This document shows, piece by piece, positions 25,001 to 37,985 of a DNA stretch of 64,000 nt. The DNA is taken from the NCBI GenBank assembly GCA_004026145.2, contig CP034975.1, positions 19,622,191-19,686,190 on the forward strand. Reading direction: 5' to 3'. Positions within the stretch are counted from its first letter, which is position 1, and every line of letters begins with the position of its first letter. The notes beneath the pieces were generated by a model. It ran no database searches, was not told where the DNA came from, and saw only the letters and a program-made list of their open reading frames with translations. The position numbers were made by a program, and so were the translations under genes. The DNA is from Takifugu bimaculatus (lineage: Eukaryota; Chordata; Actinopteri; Tetraodontiformes; Tetraodontidae).

Positions 25001-25635
25001 GAGGGTCGCTGAAATGATAATGATCAGCCACAGTTTTGCTAAACAGGAACACGCGGATTTAATGTGTGCACCCATAAATGGGCCCATTCATCTTGCTGGG
25101 AATCTGACATCATTTTACACACATGGACTGTTTTTGACCTTCAAAAAGACAAAAATGGGAGTCATTTAAATGACTTCTCCTTTGTTTGAACCCCACACTG
25201 TATATAAAGATGGATGAAGTGAAGCCGGAGCATCTCCAGCTCTTCTGCTGTTGGAGTTCATGTTATTTGATACCAAAAATGAATCTAATATCCTTCCCTG
25301 ATTTCTATGGAATCACATTTATCTAAAAAGACCGTTTAACTTTGCGCCTTCCATTTATTATCTGGCTCCTGCGTTTGATATAAATTAGCTGTAGTTACTG
25401 AGATATTGGATCTACCAGAATAACAATAGTGGCTCATTGTAGTTTAGTTCAAAAATCCATCAGACTGAAATTATATCAGATTAAACCATCTTTGTACAAT
25501 GTTCTCATTCTTCTAGTCTAGTGAGCTACAGTCTGTTCTGTGTACGTGTATGGGGGTGGAGGGCGATGTAAATAGTGTGTAGCCATCAACAAAATACAAT
25601 CAGACCAAGACTAGTAAAGAAGAGTCATGAGTCCC
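22001..25635. other. Intergenic, no gene seen; contains a candidate conserved noncoding block
   Basis: No exon is recognised. The part from about 23160 to 23720 is AT-rich, free of repeats and dense in homeodomain-like TAATTA/CAATTA/TTTAAT words, which is typical of a developmental enhancer. This is inference only. A GC-richer pyrimidine/C-rich stretch at about 24650-24900 holds a 72-codon open frame that I do not recognise. Confidence 0.5.
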
Positions 25636-25840
25636 ATTCAAATATCATTTTCTTTCTTGACAACTACTTCCCCTTTTGGGGTCACAGGAGGGTGCTGGAG
25701 CTTCTCCCAGCTGCATATAGGCCGGGGACACCCCTGAATGAGGACCCTATCTGAGCATATGGGGGGGGTTTGGTACCTTGGCCAAGGGTACTCTGATAGT
25801 GTCTGGGCCTCCCCAACTACCAAGACACCTCACATGTTTT
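25636..25840. repeat. Dispersed fish SINE-like fragment
   Basis: The words 'tttggggtcacaggagg', 'gtgctggag', 'cccagctgcatataggc' and 'ggggacacccctgaa' match a very common interspersed repeat of teleosts. The right-hand part (about 25740-25830) includes 'accttggccaagggtac', which also looks repeat-derived. The copy is truncated, without clear ends or target duplication. Confidence 0.6.
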
Positions 25841-26035
25841 GTCCGCATCGAGGCTTCTCAGGCCCTGTCCCACACAGACTGAGCTACCAGCACATTCCCA
25901 TATTGTTTTTTCCAAACTCCGCTAAAGTTTAAACTCTGTGTATGTTGGATCAAGAGTTATGAGAAGTGAAGCATCACATCACACAATGCTGCAACTGTGT
26001 GTTTTAAAAGAGTACTTTAAAGGATAAAGGATGAG

Positions 26036-26330
26036 GATAAAAGACTTTATTGATCCCACATCGGGGAAACTGACACGTTACAGCGGTATCCCGTGGTGTA
26101 CATTACAGAAAGTACTAAAAATAAAAAAATAAAAGACTCTTCTATTATGTACATTGCTATGTACATTGTACAGTATATACAGAAATTAAAAAATTATGTA
26201 CAGGAGTGTCAGGACAGTGTGAAGAAAATTTAAGGTGCAAATAAGATGTGCAAATAAGACATTCCAGAGGTAGTTATGGTTAGTCAGTGCAAATATGCCA
26301 AATATGGTTATTGGTGCTACAATTAAGTGT
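26036..26330 (-). mobile_element. 3' end of a non-LTR retrotransposon
   Basis: Contains 'aaaagactttattgatccc', the antisense of the '...gggatcaataaagtc' 3' terminus shared by several fish non-LTR elements. It continues with 'gtacattacagaaag', repeated 'tgtacattg' and 'ggtgcaaataagatgtgcaaataag'. No open reading frame remains. The reading direction, deduced from the terminal AATAAAG, is right to left. Confidence 0.6.
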
Positions 26331-28084
26331 TGTGCATTTAGATTCCCACATCTGGACAATCGGCAGGTTAATTAAAAATGACCTCTCAAAAGGTTGTTAC
26401 TGTTAGCTGCATGTTAGTATATTTGTTTTTATTTATTTTTGAATAAAAAGTTACTTGGATTTTTAGCAGTCATAGGCAGCAGGAGTGGGTAGAAGGAGGC
26501 GGTGGGGGTGGGGTGGGGTGGGGTGGGGGGGTCAGACAGGTGAATGGATTACAGTTGTGGATACAGCTGTATCTGAGAGCAGTTCTGCACTTTGAGCCAT
26601 GTCAGATGTCTGATTTATCAACCGCCAGACCAACGTTATCATCAGCAAGAGATCCAGCTGACAAATGACAGCAAGCAGGACACGCTTGGGGGTGCAGGGT
26701 TGGGCACTGGCCCAGGGGAAGAAATATATCTTTGCACTCCAGCACTTTCTTCTGATTGACACATGCTCAGGTTTATCTGAAGTGATTCATCTGCAGCTTA
26801 ATTAAAAAGCGAAACTCAATTTTCACTTATTGTGATGTCATTTCCTGCATGGTGAAATGGTTAATGGTACCAAAATCTGCACAACCTCCTCCAAAGCATT
26901 AAATAAAGATAAGTTCAAGCTAAATCTGCAATTTGAAGACCTCTACAACATCAAAAATAGTGTTCTATATTCACTTGGGTGAATGAAGTTCTATATGTAA
27001 TATGTAAAGTATATAGTTTATGTTATAATATAACATATATACTGTATGAGGTTGTGTTCACAGGGCTGCTCAGAGCTCGGAAGCAACAGATGCTCTGTGA
27101 CTAATCCCACAGCCTGAATATTTTGTGTAATTTCCATGCCTGAGAATGAATACATTTTTTTTTTCATCCTCATGCACTTTCATGCAGCGCACAGATGCTA
27201 AAGAGAAGCCGAATGCTCTGCCGTTTCCCGGCACCTGGGGCAGATCTCGCCGCTTGCAAGCATCATGAATCGCAACAAGTCGAGTTTAAAAACACAAACC
27301 CATCCCCTGTTGCCATGGAAACAGTGCCCCTCAGAGTTTGGATGCAATGAGAGAAAAGAATAACATAAGCACTTTCCTCGTGGTTTGGTGCCATCAATAA
27401 GTCATGAACGAGGTTTTTTTTTCCATATTTATCTGTGTGTATCTGCCTTTTTTGTAGTGAGTGCGTGGCGCGTGGCATCATGCGCCACAACACGTTTGAC
27501 TCCACAGAAGAAGTCAAAATAGACGTCTAATGCTCAAATTCTCAGCAAATCCTTTTGTTCCTGTCCCATCACATCGTGAGCGCAGGGAAGCGGGCTCTCC
27601 CGCGCTGAGGCGTCGTGTTCCAGGGCTTTCCAACACGCCGGTTATTTACAGAGCCCTAACCAATGGCCAAACCACCCACCGCCGCACGCCATCATCACCA
27701 TCTCCCACACCGACACCCACTGCTCCACCCACGCTGCCTCTGTGCGCACGCATGCACATGGATGTTCCATAATCGCACTCTTGATGAGGTGGCAAAAGCA
27801 TCAGCATTAGTATTTAGATGGCAGATTAATGAAATCATACGTCTGATTTTTCAGTCAGAGGGTGTCATGGGAACACTGGATGCCTGCCCCCCCTACCCTT
27901 ACACCACCACCCCTTCCTAACTGTTATGTCATTAGAGCCTTTAATTACCACGCTGCTGACTATTGATGATGGCAGAGGGGTGAGGGTTCATGTTGCCCAT
28001 GAGCGCATGAAGTGGAAACCATCTAGAGGTTTATTCAAAGTCTGCTGTTAATGGAGAGACACTCCGCAGGGCCAGTATGGCTCC
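26331..28084. other. Intergenic, no gene seen
   Basis: Holds a G-rich repeat (26501-26531) and an AT-rich inverted repeat (27019-27037: two 9-bp arms, TATGTTATA and its complement, around one base). A CA- and CCA-rich stretch lies at about 27660-27740. No coding exon is recognised. Confidence 0.55.
26501..26531 (+). repeat. (GGGGT)n G-rich tract, potential G-quadruplex
   Basis: Five consecutive runs of four or more G, separated by single T, on the + strand. The sequence fits the G-quadruplex rule; no function can be assigned. Confidence 0.85.
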
Positions 28085-28350
28085 TCACGTGGTTAGGGGT
28101 TTAGAACCTGGGGGTTTGGGACTTGGTTTGGGAACCAGAGGGTCACTGATTAATGTCCCTGACCAACAAGTTGCTAGGAGTGTGCACTGATAGATGATCA
28201 CCTCCTGGGCACTGCTGAGGTGCCCTTGAGCAAGCCACTGCGCCTCAGTGTTGCCCCATGCTGCTTGCATGTGCTTAATATACACTAGTTTGTGTTCCTT
28301 GCAAAGACAGGTTCAATGCATAGAACCAATTCCATGTATTTGTGGCAAAT
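28085..28350 (+). mobile_element. tRNA-derived SINE, degenerate
   Basis: The central words 'ctgaggtgcccttgagcaag' and 'ccactgcgcctcagtgttgc' are the hallmark of fish tRNA-derived SINEs. The right end 'tgtggcaaataaaggc', followed by TTC units, is the usual 3' tail of this group. The left part (about 28090-28150) would correspond to the tRNA-like head but is too diverged to fold with confidence. Confidence 0.7.
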
Positions 28351-30009
28351 AAAGGCTTTCTTCTTCTTTTCTTGCTCTCAGTTGGCCACACCAGCCCAGA
28401 CAATTGCTTAAACGTTTTTTGTTGCGGATGCAGATGGCATGTTTGTTTACAGCTTATTTGTTTCACCTTGTTTCAGCCATCACGTCCGATTCTACGTCCA
28501 TTTCATCTGTTTTCTATTTTCTCATCACTCCTCAGCAGACAAGGAGCAACGGGGCCAGTTTCCTGAATTCCAAACACACAAACAGATTTGTGCTGCTTAT
28601 TGAATCCATTTGTTTTTGGATTGCTGCTAATGAAAGGGCCATTAGGTCTGACAACACATCTGAGGAAACTGCAGTGAGACGATGGGTCACCACAACATCA
28701 GCCATTAAAGACCAACAGTCCTTAAAAGAGGGTATCACTTCCTTCCTCTGCAGGCCTGCCGTTGCCCCATACGGAGCCGCCGCATCGCTTAGCTGCTTCC
28801 TTAAACATCCGGCGTGACTCATCACCGCAGATGGGTGAGGGCTGTGAAGAAGGGTCAGGTTTGTTTGTGGACCTGGGATAATTGCAGTATTTACTTGTTG
28901 GACAGAGAAATTAGCGTGTAGCTGGCTGTTTACTCCAGCATGAAGGAGGCAGATGAGCCCAGCTGCCGTCCTGTCAGTTCAAATGAACATTGTTGTGATC
29001 CTTCTAGGTGGCCATTTAAGACGACAGCTGCAAGACCCTCCATCTTTTCTTTCCTAATCAGCTATCTGTTCGGTATCCTAGAGTATGACATCAGCGAGCA
29101 TTTTCTGAGGGCTGACGCTTCTCTGGATGCATCATCCGCGATATTTTACCAGGAGGTGGACAGACTGGTGTCAGAGTTTCTCTCAGACTTTGTTCTTGTT
29201 CAGGGTTTTCTGTCTAGCATCTGGAAGTTCACCTTGGATCATTTTACATCAGGGAACGCTGCATTAATTCACTCAGACCCAACTGTCAGCAAGAGTCATG
29301 ATTCATGGAGCAGTGCGCTGAACTGACAATCAATCTGTCTCGTCCCACCCAAACTGGGGGGCACGTTTCTTGAGTCCTATTGTTGAGACTGCACGCTCCT
29401 GCTGCTAGCCTCTATTACTGCATGGAACGTTCCTCTCCCCCTTTTCCTCAAAGTAAAGCCTCATCAAGGTCTGAGTCACCGTGAGTGTGTGAGAAATTAA
29501 ATTCCCCTAATTAGGACAGCAGATTTTCTGCTTTATCCTCCTGCCTCCCAAACCTCCCCTCAGCCAGACAAATCTCTAATTAATCACTGCATGCTGCTGT
29601 TGACGGCTCTTCAGAGGCGTCGCTGAACTCGAGAAACGGACATGTGCACACATCCGCATGCCGTTCGAATAATTCCAACAGTCGGTGCATATCATGGCGT
29701 TCTTATACATTCCGGACTTTTGTGGCTGAGGTTTATCAGTCACAGGCGTTACGGTGGTGCAGTTAGTAACCTCGTTGCTCTTTAGATTTTGGACACCAGC
29801 AACCCCCAGACCATCCAAAAGTTCCTTTTTTTAATAAAAGCAAATTAGATCATGGAGTATTTATCAATATGTACGTGCTCCTGGCTCAGTGTGGTCACAT
29901 GCTCAGTGATTTCTCTCTCATACCAGGACAGATTGTGACAGGATTGTGTCTAAAATTGTTGCATGTGAAGGCTAACTTCAACACAGCACGTTCAGCTCAT
30001 CCACACCAA
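28351..30009. other. Intergenic, no gene seen
   Basis: No exon is recognised. A short piece near 29750-29790 ('acggtggtgcag', 'ttagtaacctcgttgctc') resembles the head of another tRNA-like SINE. Open frames of 97-137 codons in this interval show no motif. Confidence 0.5.
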
Positions 30010-30039
30010 CACTGGGATGTATAGAATATACTTTCAGAC

Positions 30040-30515
30040 TGTATCATCACCTGGATGGGGAGCAGCTCCAACCTGGATTTACTAATCCAGGGTGGTCCGC
30101 TCATCAGAACCATCCCCCCAGTTTACACGACATGCATATTAAACGGTGCAGAACCAGGGTCACCAAAATCCCAAGAGACCCCAACAATCAACTGTTGCCT
30201 TCGGGGAGACGCTGCCACCGAGAGGATATGGAGGAGCTTCTTTCCTCAGGCCCTCTGTATCCTTGACAAACCTTGACTTTGCACATACATTTCACTTTAT
30301 ATTTGTATTCATATTTTATATTACTGAGTTATCTTTTATTTTAAATTGCTTGTTTGTTTTTTTTTATTATTCTCTTGTCCTTTTGTTTTTCTGTAGCGTG
30401 TACATCTCCGGAGGGGAGACACGATGCAGTTTGCATTTCACTGCACGACAATGTACGACTGTGTATGCGACAAATGAAGCTCACTTGATTTTGAGTTTTG
30501 ATTTATATTAGGTGA
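30040..30515 (+). mobile_element. 3' end of a non-LTR (LINE) retrotransposon
   Basis: The words 'tgtatcatcacctgg', 'tccgctcatcagaacc', 'gccttcggggagacgctg', 'aggagcttctttcctcagg' and 'acgacaatgtacgactgtg' match the end of the reverse-transcriptase ORF and the 3' UTR of common fish LINEs (Rex/L2-like). The 3' end reads '...acaaatgaagctcacttga', close to the consensus 'acaaataaag' ending. The frame is broken, so it is a truncated relic. Confidence 0.65.
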
Positions 30516-32029
30516 ACTTTTGTTTTACTGCTGCAGTTTGCAATAAAAAAAACCCAAGAAAAGTAGTCTGTGAAATGTATTGTCAGCTGGTCTCTGTTTA
30601 TGATCCAGAAATATAAATGTGGATATTTTATGCTTTTTCCTCCAACCACATGTCACTCAAAGCCATCCATTTGTTACTGCAGTTTTCTCACAAATTAACA
30701 GTCAAAAAAGCACATCCACCTTGACAGAAATAATGACCAATTGGCTTATTTACATCTCCTGCAGTGTTGGCCAGTGTGCCAACAAGGACATCCTTAGGTG
30801 GACTAGACATTATTCTAAATTCATTATTCTTTTTTAAGACTCATTATACTTAAATGAAGATTTAAAGATAAGGATGGAAATGTTGCAGCATGATCACTGT
30901 TGCTGAGGGTCCTGCAGCGTGACTTAGGTCTGTTCAAGCTCGATGAGACAATTGGTAACTTTGGAATCCATGCTGCTCCTAAACCCATGCGTTTCCTTCA
31001 GAACTGTGTAAAGCACTAATCTGATGCTGGTAAATGTTTGATCAAAAGGGAAAGTTCCCTTTGATCCTAATCAATGAGATTAAAGATAGGATTGGAATCG
31101 AACCGTCAGCACCAATCTACCCTGAAGAAACCAGAGGTGGTCCTCCTCTAAAGATTAAAAGTTCATCCCAGTGTGTTCCTGCTATCTGCAAAGAATAAAT
31201 CTGTGCCAATAAAGGATAGATCAGAAGTTGCTATGGCTACCGGGTGACCAGAGGGATCTGTGTGAGGACATGTAGTGGACAGTCATGCGTGTTATAACAG
31301 TTATAAATAACAAAAATATAAAAACAGAAAGTAGTCCAAGAGGCCAATTAGTCATAACAACATTTTAGTTTTGTTCCAAATTTAAAGAATCCATCTGGAT
31401 TTTGAGTGGACCCATTTCCTCTTATAACCTCAGTGGGTGAATTTTTGGGTAAATATAACGATGCTGGCTGACTCAGTGTTAAAGGTCAGAGCTCTTTCAC
31501 CTGGATTCCAGCACTTGCTGCAGGCATTAGTGTAATTGGGTGTTGGAAGTACAAACATCAAATCATTAAGGACAGAGTAATTAAATCATGTCGTCTCCAG
31601 CTGCACTGTTGTCATTAAACATGAGGATCCCCCCCACCCACACACACATACAAAGAACAGCTTTGTATTTGTTATAAATGACCAAATATTCCCACCGATA
31701 GTGAGATATTTCAATTGAATGAGGACCAGCGGGGAGATGAAATAATTCCATTCCCCCAGCAAGACCTTCTTTGATGTCTATATCTGGCTGTAGAACATAT
31801 AGTAGGTGTAATGCATATGAATCACCCACCCCATATGTGCCCCCCCCCCCCTCCCGCTCCTCCTCCACGAGTCAACGGTCACCATCGGAGAGCAGCCGAG
31901 AATCCATCTGAGAAGCACAGCTGGTCTAAAGGAAACAGTGTGATGGGATTCCACTTGCCGCTGGCTTTACATATTCCTCATCCTCGTTAGATAAACATGG
32001 GCTCCTGAGGGCCCAGCTGGAGCTGCACT

Positions 32030-32290
32030 GTAACAAGCGGAGCTGGAGGAGGCGGGAGGAGCGGCGTCCCCTTACTACCGCTGCCTGGGTGGAGCTCACG
32101 TCAAGCCAAGTGTGTTTGCTTCAAGGGGCCTCGGAGTCACAGTGGTCTCACGGCCGCTGATTCCCTGTACGCTGCAGCCGCTCCGCTTGGACGCACTGCG
32201 GCCTGATACCAACACTTTTCTGGCGGCCGCATCTGTCAGATGTTAATGCACTCGGTTCGAGCGTATGGGGGACATGTAACAGCAGTTCAC
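32030..32290. promoter_or_regulatory. CpG-rich patch, possible orphan CpG island
   Basis: A GC-rich block with roughly twenty CpG dinucleotides, including a GCGGCCGC word near 32223 and 'cagccgctccgcttgg'. It stands out from AT-rich flanks. There is no convincing open frame or splice-site set. It could be an alternative or noncoding promoter, or a regulatory element. Confidence 0.25.
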
Positions 32291-33480
32291 GTGTATAAAA
32301 ATTGATTTTTAGCCCCCTAAAGGGCCAGATTCCCCAAAGACCCCCTCCGCTACATCAGACCCATTCACAGGGCTGCAAAACATTCCCAGCTGCCATTGCA
32401 GCCACTTCTAGTGTGAAACAATGCCCATATGTGTGTCCGTTTGTACAAGCCCCCCCTCCCCCTCCCCGGGATTCACAGCGCCATGAGCACATCTTTAAGG
32501 TCCTATAGAACCTCAAAGTCACGTCTCACCATATAGAGGATATCTGTGAAGACTCGAGGTGCATCTGTGCATTTGAAACATGAAGACTGAGAAGACCTTG
32601 GTCGTCATAACGTTTGAGACTCTGTCTCACGGGACATAGCAGGGAGGATATAACCCAGAGATACACACATTAGTCCACAGAGATAGGAAGTAAACACACA
32701 GCCAGCATTAGACAGTCTGGATGTAATTATAGATTGTATTTATCAGCACTTGACTGGCTGCTTATCTGCACACTGAAATAAGTGTTAATATGAATGGATT
32801 GATAAAGCTTTAACATTATCCCAAGTGTGAATGTGGGAATTTTGGACCATTGTTTTGGAACGTGATCAGGGAAAGTAAAATGTGGGGGTGCTACCCAAAG
32901 TATTTCAGCAGTAATCATGGATTCATGGATTCCAGGGGAAGGAGACCCGATTTAACCCATGTGTGACTAAGATTCACACAACTGGGATCAAATACGAGTC
33001 TAAAATATTATGTTAGAAAACAAAGCATCCCTCTGCTGCAGCAAAAACAAAGAACGCTTCTATTTAACTTCACACCCACATATTGACTTTGCTTTAATTA
33101 AAAAGTTTTAATGGAGCTCCATCACCTGAAAGCTAGGCGTCATTTCCAAGAACAGTCACGAAGAATGCCAACCCTGTCAGTTGGGAAAAAACTAAACAGA
33201 ATGTTTCAAATAAGTGTGAAGCGTGTGAGGACGAAGTTCATCGCCTGGCGTGGCTTCCAACAGCAGATGTTGCCTGAGGGGGTAAATCAGAACCCATCAC
33301 ACACCTTTGCTTTAGCGACAGAGAAGTGTGGCCACACACACAACAGCTTACCAACACTTGCAGCATGTGAGGGAAGCCGCGTGTGGGTGAGATATGCAAC
33401 AGCTCGGAGCGCCGTCCCCCGTGGCGTCCAATCCCGAGGATTCCACCTATGAGTCAGCAGCAGGGAAACTTCTGTCGTCA

Positions 33481-33507
33481 CCCCACCACCACCACCACCA
33501 CCACCAA
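33481..33507. repeat. (CCA)n trinucleotide repeat
   Basis: About eight CCA/ACC units. Confidence 0.85.
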
Positions 33508-36500
33508 ACCGCCACTTTCTCACTCCAAAAAAGCTGTCTGGCTGCGCGCTAACGTACCTTTTAATATGGCGCTTGAGAGTCAGTGGTGGTGGGATGTCTG
33601 GAAGTTCCTGTAAACATGTTCAATGTCTGACTGGCATTATGGATGTTTATGACTGTTTGATTCTTTCTTTTTTGGAGCGCATCAAACACGGAGGATGAGG
33701 CTAAATCTGCAGCATCTGACCCTGAAAACATTACAGACCTTCTTTGGTTTGTTCCGGGGTTAAAGACCCCGCAGCTAATCCCATCAATCACTCTGTGGAG
33801 AGCAAGAACGAACGCTGCAGGTGTCGACTTCACTACACACTCGTGCTCACCTGTGAATCACAGACACCCCGGGGGGGGGCCTCAGCGGGGTTGAGAGATG
33901 GCTGAGGAGCCAAGTGTTTGATTCAGAATCTTGCATTTCATGTTGTTTTTTTTTAATTTATTTTGAACATTCTCTGCCCCCGTTGTCATGGTTTCCTCTC
34001 CTTGCCCTCCAGTTGGATTACACCTCCTGTGTTCCACCTGTGTTCAGCTGGTCCTGGTGCTCCTCCTCCTCTGTCTGTTCCTGTTTTGTTTGCTTCTCGT
34101 TATCCTCCTCCATCTCTCCACATATTTCTCATGTTGTTCCACGGCAAAACAAAGACATCGGCGGACCATTCCCCAAATGCTCTTTATCCAATAACAATAA
34201 CAAAAGTAAAGCTTTTGAAAATGCAATCTTCCAAATCCCTTGAGAAGATTGAGTCACCTCGAGGTGGTTTTCAGATGATTCGACATGCTTCAGCGGTGCA
34301 GACGGCGGCCCAGGCCCTGGGCGGGCTTTATGGATGATAATTGAGATCATCAAAACGTTACCTGACGTGGCTGCTAAACGTTGCTAAAATTCTGCTGGAG
34401 CTTTTCTGACTGTGTCCCGCTGGTCGGAGACGGAGTGACACCAGTCCAGATTGCTTGATTCAAAAGCTCACTTCCTCACTATTAGAGGGTTCTGGAGAGG
34501 AAAATGGGTCTGTAATTGGGCTCTTAATCACAGGAAGTGGTGTTTTACGACTGGAGCCAATGACCCTTAATGGTTGTGCAAATGGGAAGAGCAGCAAGGG
34601 AAAAAACCATCAGGATGCATCAGTACTGGCCTTATCGCCTTAACCTTCTGGACCCTTTTTTAAGCTACAATATGGTATTTTCACAGTTGGCTCTGGAGCA
34701 GGTGATGATAGGTGCCCCTATCATCACCTTTAAGGGACCATATCTAAGAGAATCGGCAAGGTCAGACAGTCAAACGGTGATGATGGAGCACGGAGGAGGC
34801 CGAGGATGCTGTGGAATGGTGTCGTTGAATGCACTGCGCAGTGAGACAGGTGCCCAAATGTGACTGTGTCCTGTCTGCACCGGCCAAACCTGCATTTCTT
34901 TTTCAGGGTGACTGGATGAGGTGAAAATGTTTCTGATGGTTTTGTGAAATAAGTTATCTGCTAATATATTTAGAAATCAGCTGGACTGACTAATGTTTTT
35001 ATAATGCCTGAAGAATTTCAGCAGAGCGACAAAAAACCTGAAGTTCATCTAACATTTGGGATGATAATTACACCCCGAATATGACAGAACAGCCATTTTC
35101 TGCTCCACGGACAAGGAAATCCAGGAAACCACAGAGTAATACCTCCCATGTGTAACGAAAATATCCGTCTTTCCTTTGACACTGTAATTTGTGCCCACGG
35201 AATACACGAAGACAAAATCAAAATGAATCTACGCTTCAGAGGAGGCTTATTAGAACAAGTATAAAAGAACCTGCTGATGTGAAAAAGATGCAAAACACAT
35301 CCAAACAGAAGCAAACGGCGCTGGCATTTTAAAAATAGATGTCGTTGGTGAGATGAACACAATGTGCTTTGCTTTCAAAGCAAAGGCTGCATTAGCTGGA
35401 AGTCCTAGCTTGGTTACTCGCAATAATCCTCCTTGTTTCATGCCCGAAACATCTGGCAGCAGCTGTTTAAATGCTATATAGATTGATTTAAGTCATTGAG
35501 TTTTAACTGCACGGCTAACTGTAGAAGCTGTGATGCCTCGAGGGGCAGGCAGGGCCCTCTTTGAGGGTCTGCAGTGCATGGTGGACAATAAGCAGCCTTC
35601 AGCTAAGGGAAACAACCAGAGGAAGTAAACTAAGGCGATCAGAGATAGTGCCGCAGCACTCTGTAGCAGTCGTCTGCCCCACGTGCATGTTACTGTAGAT
35701 CCACTGCTCTAATCAGCAGATCCCTCATCTAATGAAGTTGCTGCACGTTGCCTGAATGCTGAAGTTTACACACGGCACAGAGATAACGCACATAGTTTAT
35801 TTCCCGTGTTCCCTGAACATGCAGCATATTAATTAGCACAATCCATTACAGCTTCACTCGGGGTTTCATTCAGATTGGAACGGAAACAAGTCCTACGTGC
35901 CGAACCGTCCATGGATCATCTCCACCAGGTCCATTCTCCACTTAATTAAAGGTCATGTAAATCCTGGCTGACATTACAAACCCAGGTTACTTTAAGGCGC
36001 CGCAGGGCCAAGGAGGGAGGAAACCAAGCAGCCTGTGGCAGGGGAGGTAAATATAAAGTGTCCCAAGGGGAATAAAGCATGGAGGGATCAGTGATGAGGA
36101 GGGAACAGCAGCTACAAGAAGATGAAGACAGGGAGATAATTGGGAGATGAAGAGGGGATCGAGGAGATCAGAGAGACGAAAAGGATGAAAGAGCAAACGT
36201 GCTGAGGGTAACAGAGGGGTGAGAGTGGGAGGCTTCCGTCATCTATGGGGAAATCCTTTAATTCAGATTCTGACAGCCGAAGAACCTCCTGAGGCCTCAA
36301 CACACCAGCCCAATTAGAGGCAACCATCGGAAACTCGGACCAACCGTGAGTTCACAATCGTTTTCGTGGAAACGGAGGTAAACTCTTCGTGTCAGAGTTA
36401 GCGTCGTAGGTGCTCTTGTTGCTGCTCAGTTCTTAGAGAGCGGCAGAGGTTCAGATGTCGAACCCAAACAAAGAGGACAAGAGGAACATGGACACTCTGC

Positions 36501-37964
36501 CCGGAATTTAACTTCAATTTTAAAAGATTTTAAAGATTCATTTGAAATGAAGCTAAATGAAGCTAAAACTAATTTACAGTAAATACGTTTAAAGTGATTT
36601 GGGTCAAGACAGCCTTTTAGTTTAAAAAATGCTGTGCTTTGCATATTCCTACAAAGACAAACAAGCAAACACAGCTTTTTGGTGGAGATAGAACCAGCAG
36701 CTTTGAATCTGCTTGTGAACCTGGAGGTCAAATTTCTTATGAATGCTGAACAAGCAGGTCTTTTCTTTCTTTGCATCGAGCTACTTTCTAAGAGGAAACT
36801 GGAGTATTGAAAATGATCCCGAGCTTTGCCTCAGCAATGTAGAGGCTGAGGTTGCAATAAGCCCCGCCACAAGCATCTCAGATACACACTCCTTAACCTC
36901 AGAGGACGCGTCTCCTGCTGCCTTACTTGCAGGCATAAACACGGGGCACATGCATTTTTTTAATGGTTCGAGCAGGCTCCTGTGTCTATATGGTCTCCAA
37001 GACATCAGCACATTTTCTTTAATCGTGAGAATAAAGATTCACCCTCGTGCCAAGCCAGTATCGTGTCTCACAGAGATAGGACTGTTTATACAGTGACCTT
37101 GTTTAAACCAGGGTCTCCGTCTCCTTGCTCCAGAGGTAATTACATACGGTTCTGTAAAATGAACCATGAAGGACTTCCGCATCTTCAAGGCGAGAGAAGC
37201 CAAAGGAAAAAAGAAAAATGAAGGTAATACATGCGTAATTTATTCTCATTGTCGCCACGAGGTTAGTCCGTTTCAAGATGGGCTCCTCCTGGTTGGGGGT
37301 CTTCAATGGGTTTTCGATGTATTTCTTTAAGAGAACTCACTTTCTCCTTTCCAGGTTCCAAACTTTGTGATGGGAAACTCCCAGTCCCAGTTGGTTCGCA
37401 TGGCAGCAGCAGGTGTAGACCCTAAAATATGAGTTTAAAAGCAGGTGCGATCCAGTAAGCTCCAACACACCAGGTCAAATCCAAAAACGCTCCCCTCTGC
37501 TTCTGCACAGCCGGGCTTGCATGCCGACTCAGGGAGCGCCACTTTGGTTCCTGCTGCCTCCGATAAGGTGAGCGGTTAACGATTACCACAAAGGTAAGAA
37601 GGACACATGCTGATTTCACTGCCGGGTCAACTTTTCTCTCTTCAGAGATCCTACAAGAGGCAGAGATGCCGATAAGTTCCCCCTGTGCTGCACATCCTGG
37701 AGATCCAACACGAAGCCAAGAGACTACATCAAAACATAGGAAATGTTTAAGCAAATCCTTTCTTTCTTTGCTGCCAAGTGCTGTCAACTAAGTTCTAATC
37801 AAGAACAATGGGAACACTGGCCACTTGGATTCCATACGTCTGTGTGCATGTCTGCAATTGCCAAAATCACCCATCCAGCCTTAAGTGGGCTTGTAACCAA
37901 TTTTCTGGTCAGTGGACAATGAGCATTTGGTACAGCCTCTCCAACATGACCAGCACCGAGGAGG

Positions 37965-37985
37965 AAAAAAAAAAAAAAAAAAAAA
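37965..37985. repeat. Poly(A) run
   Basis: About 21 consecutive A. There is no retroposed gene body recognisable on its left side. Confidence 0.9.
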
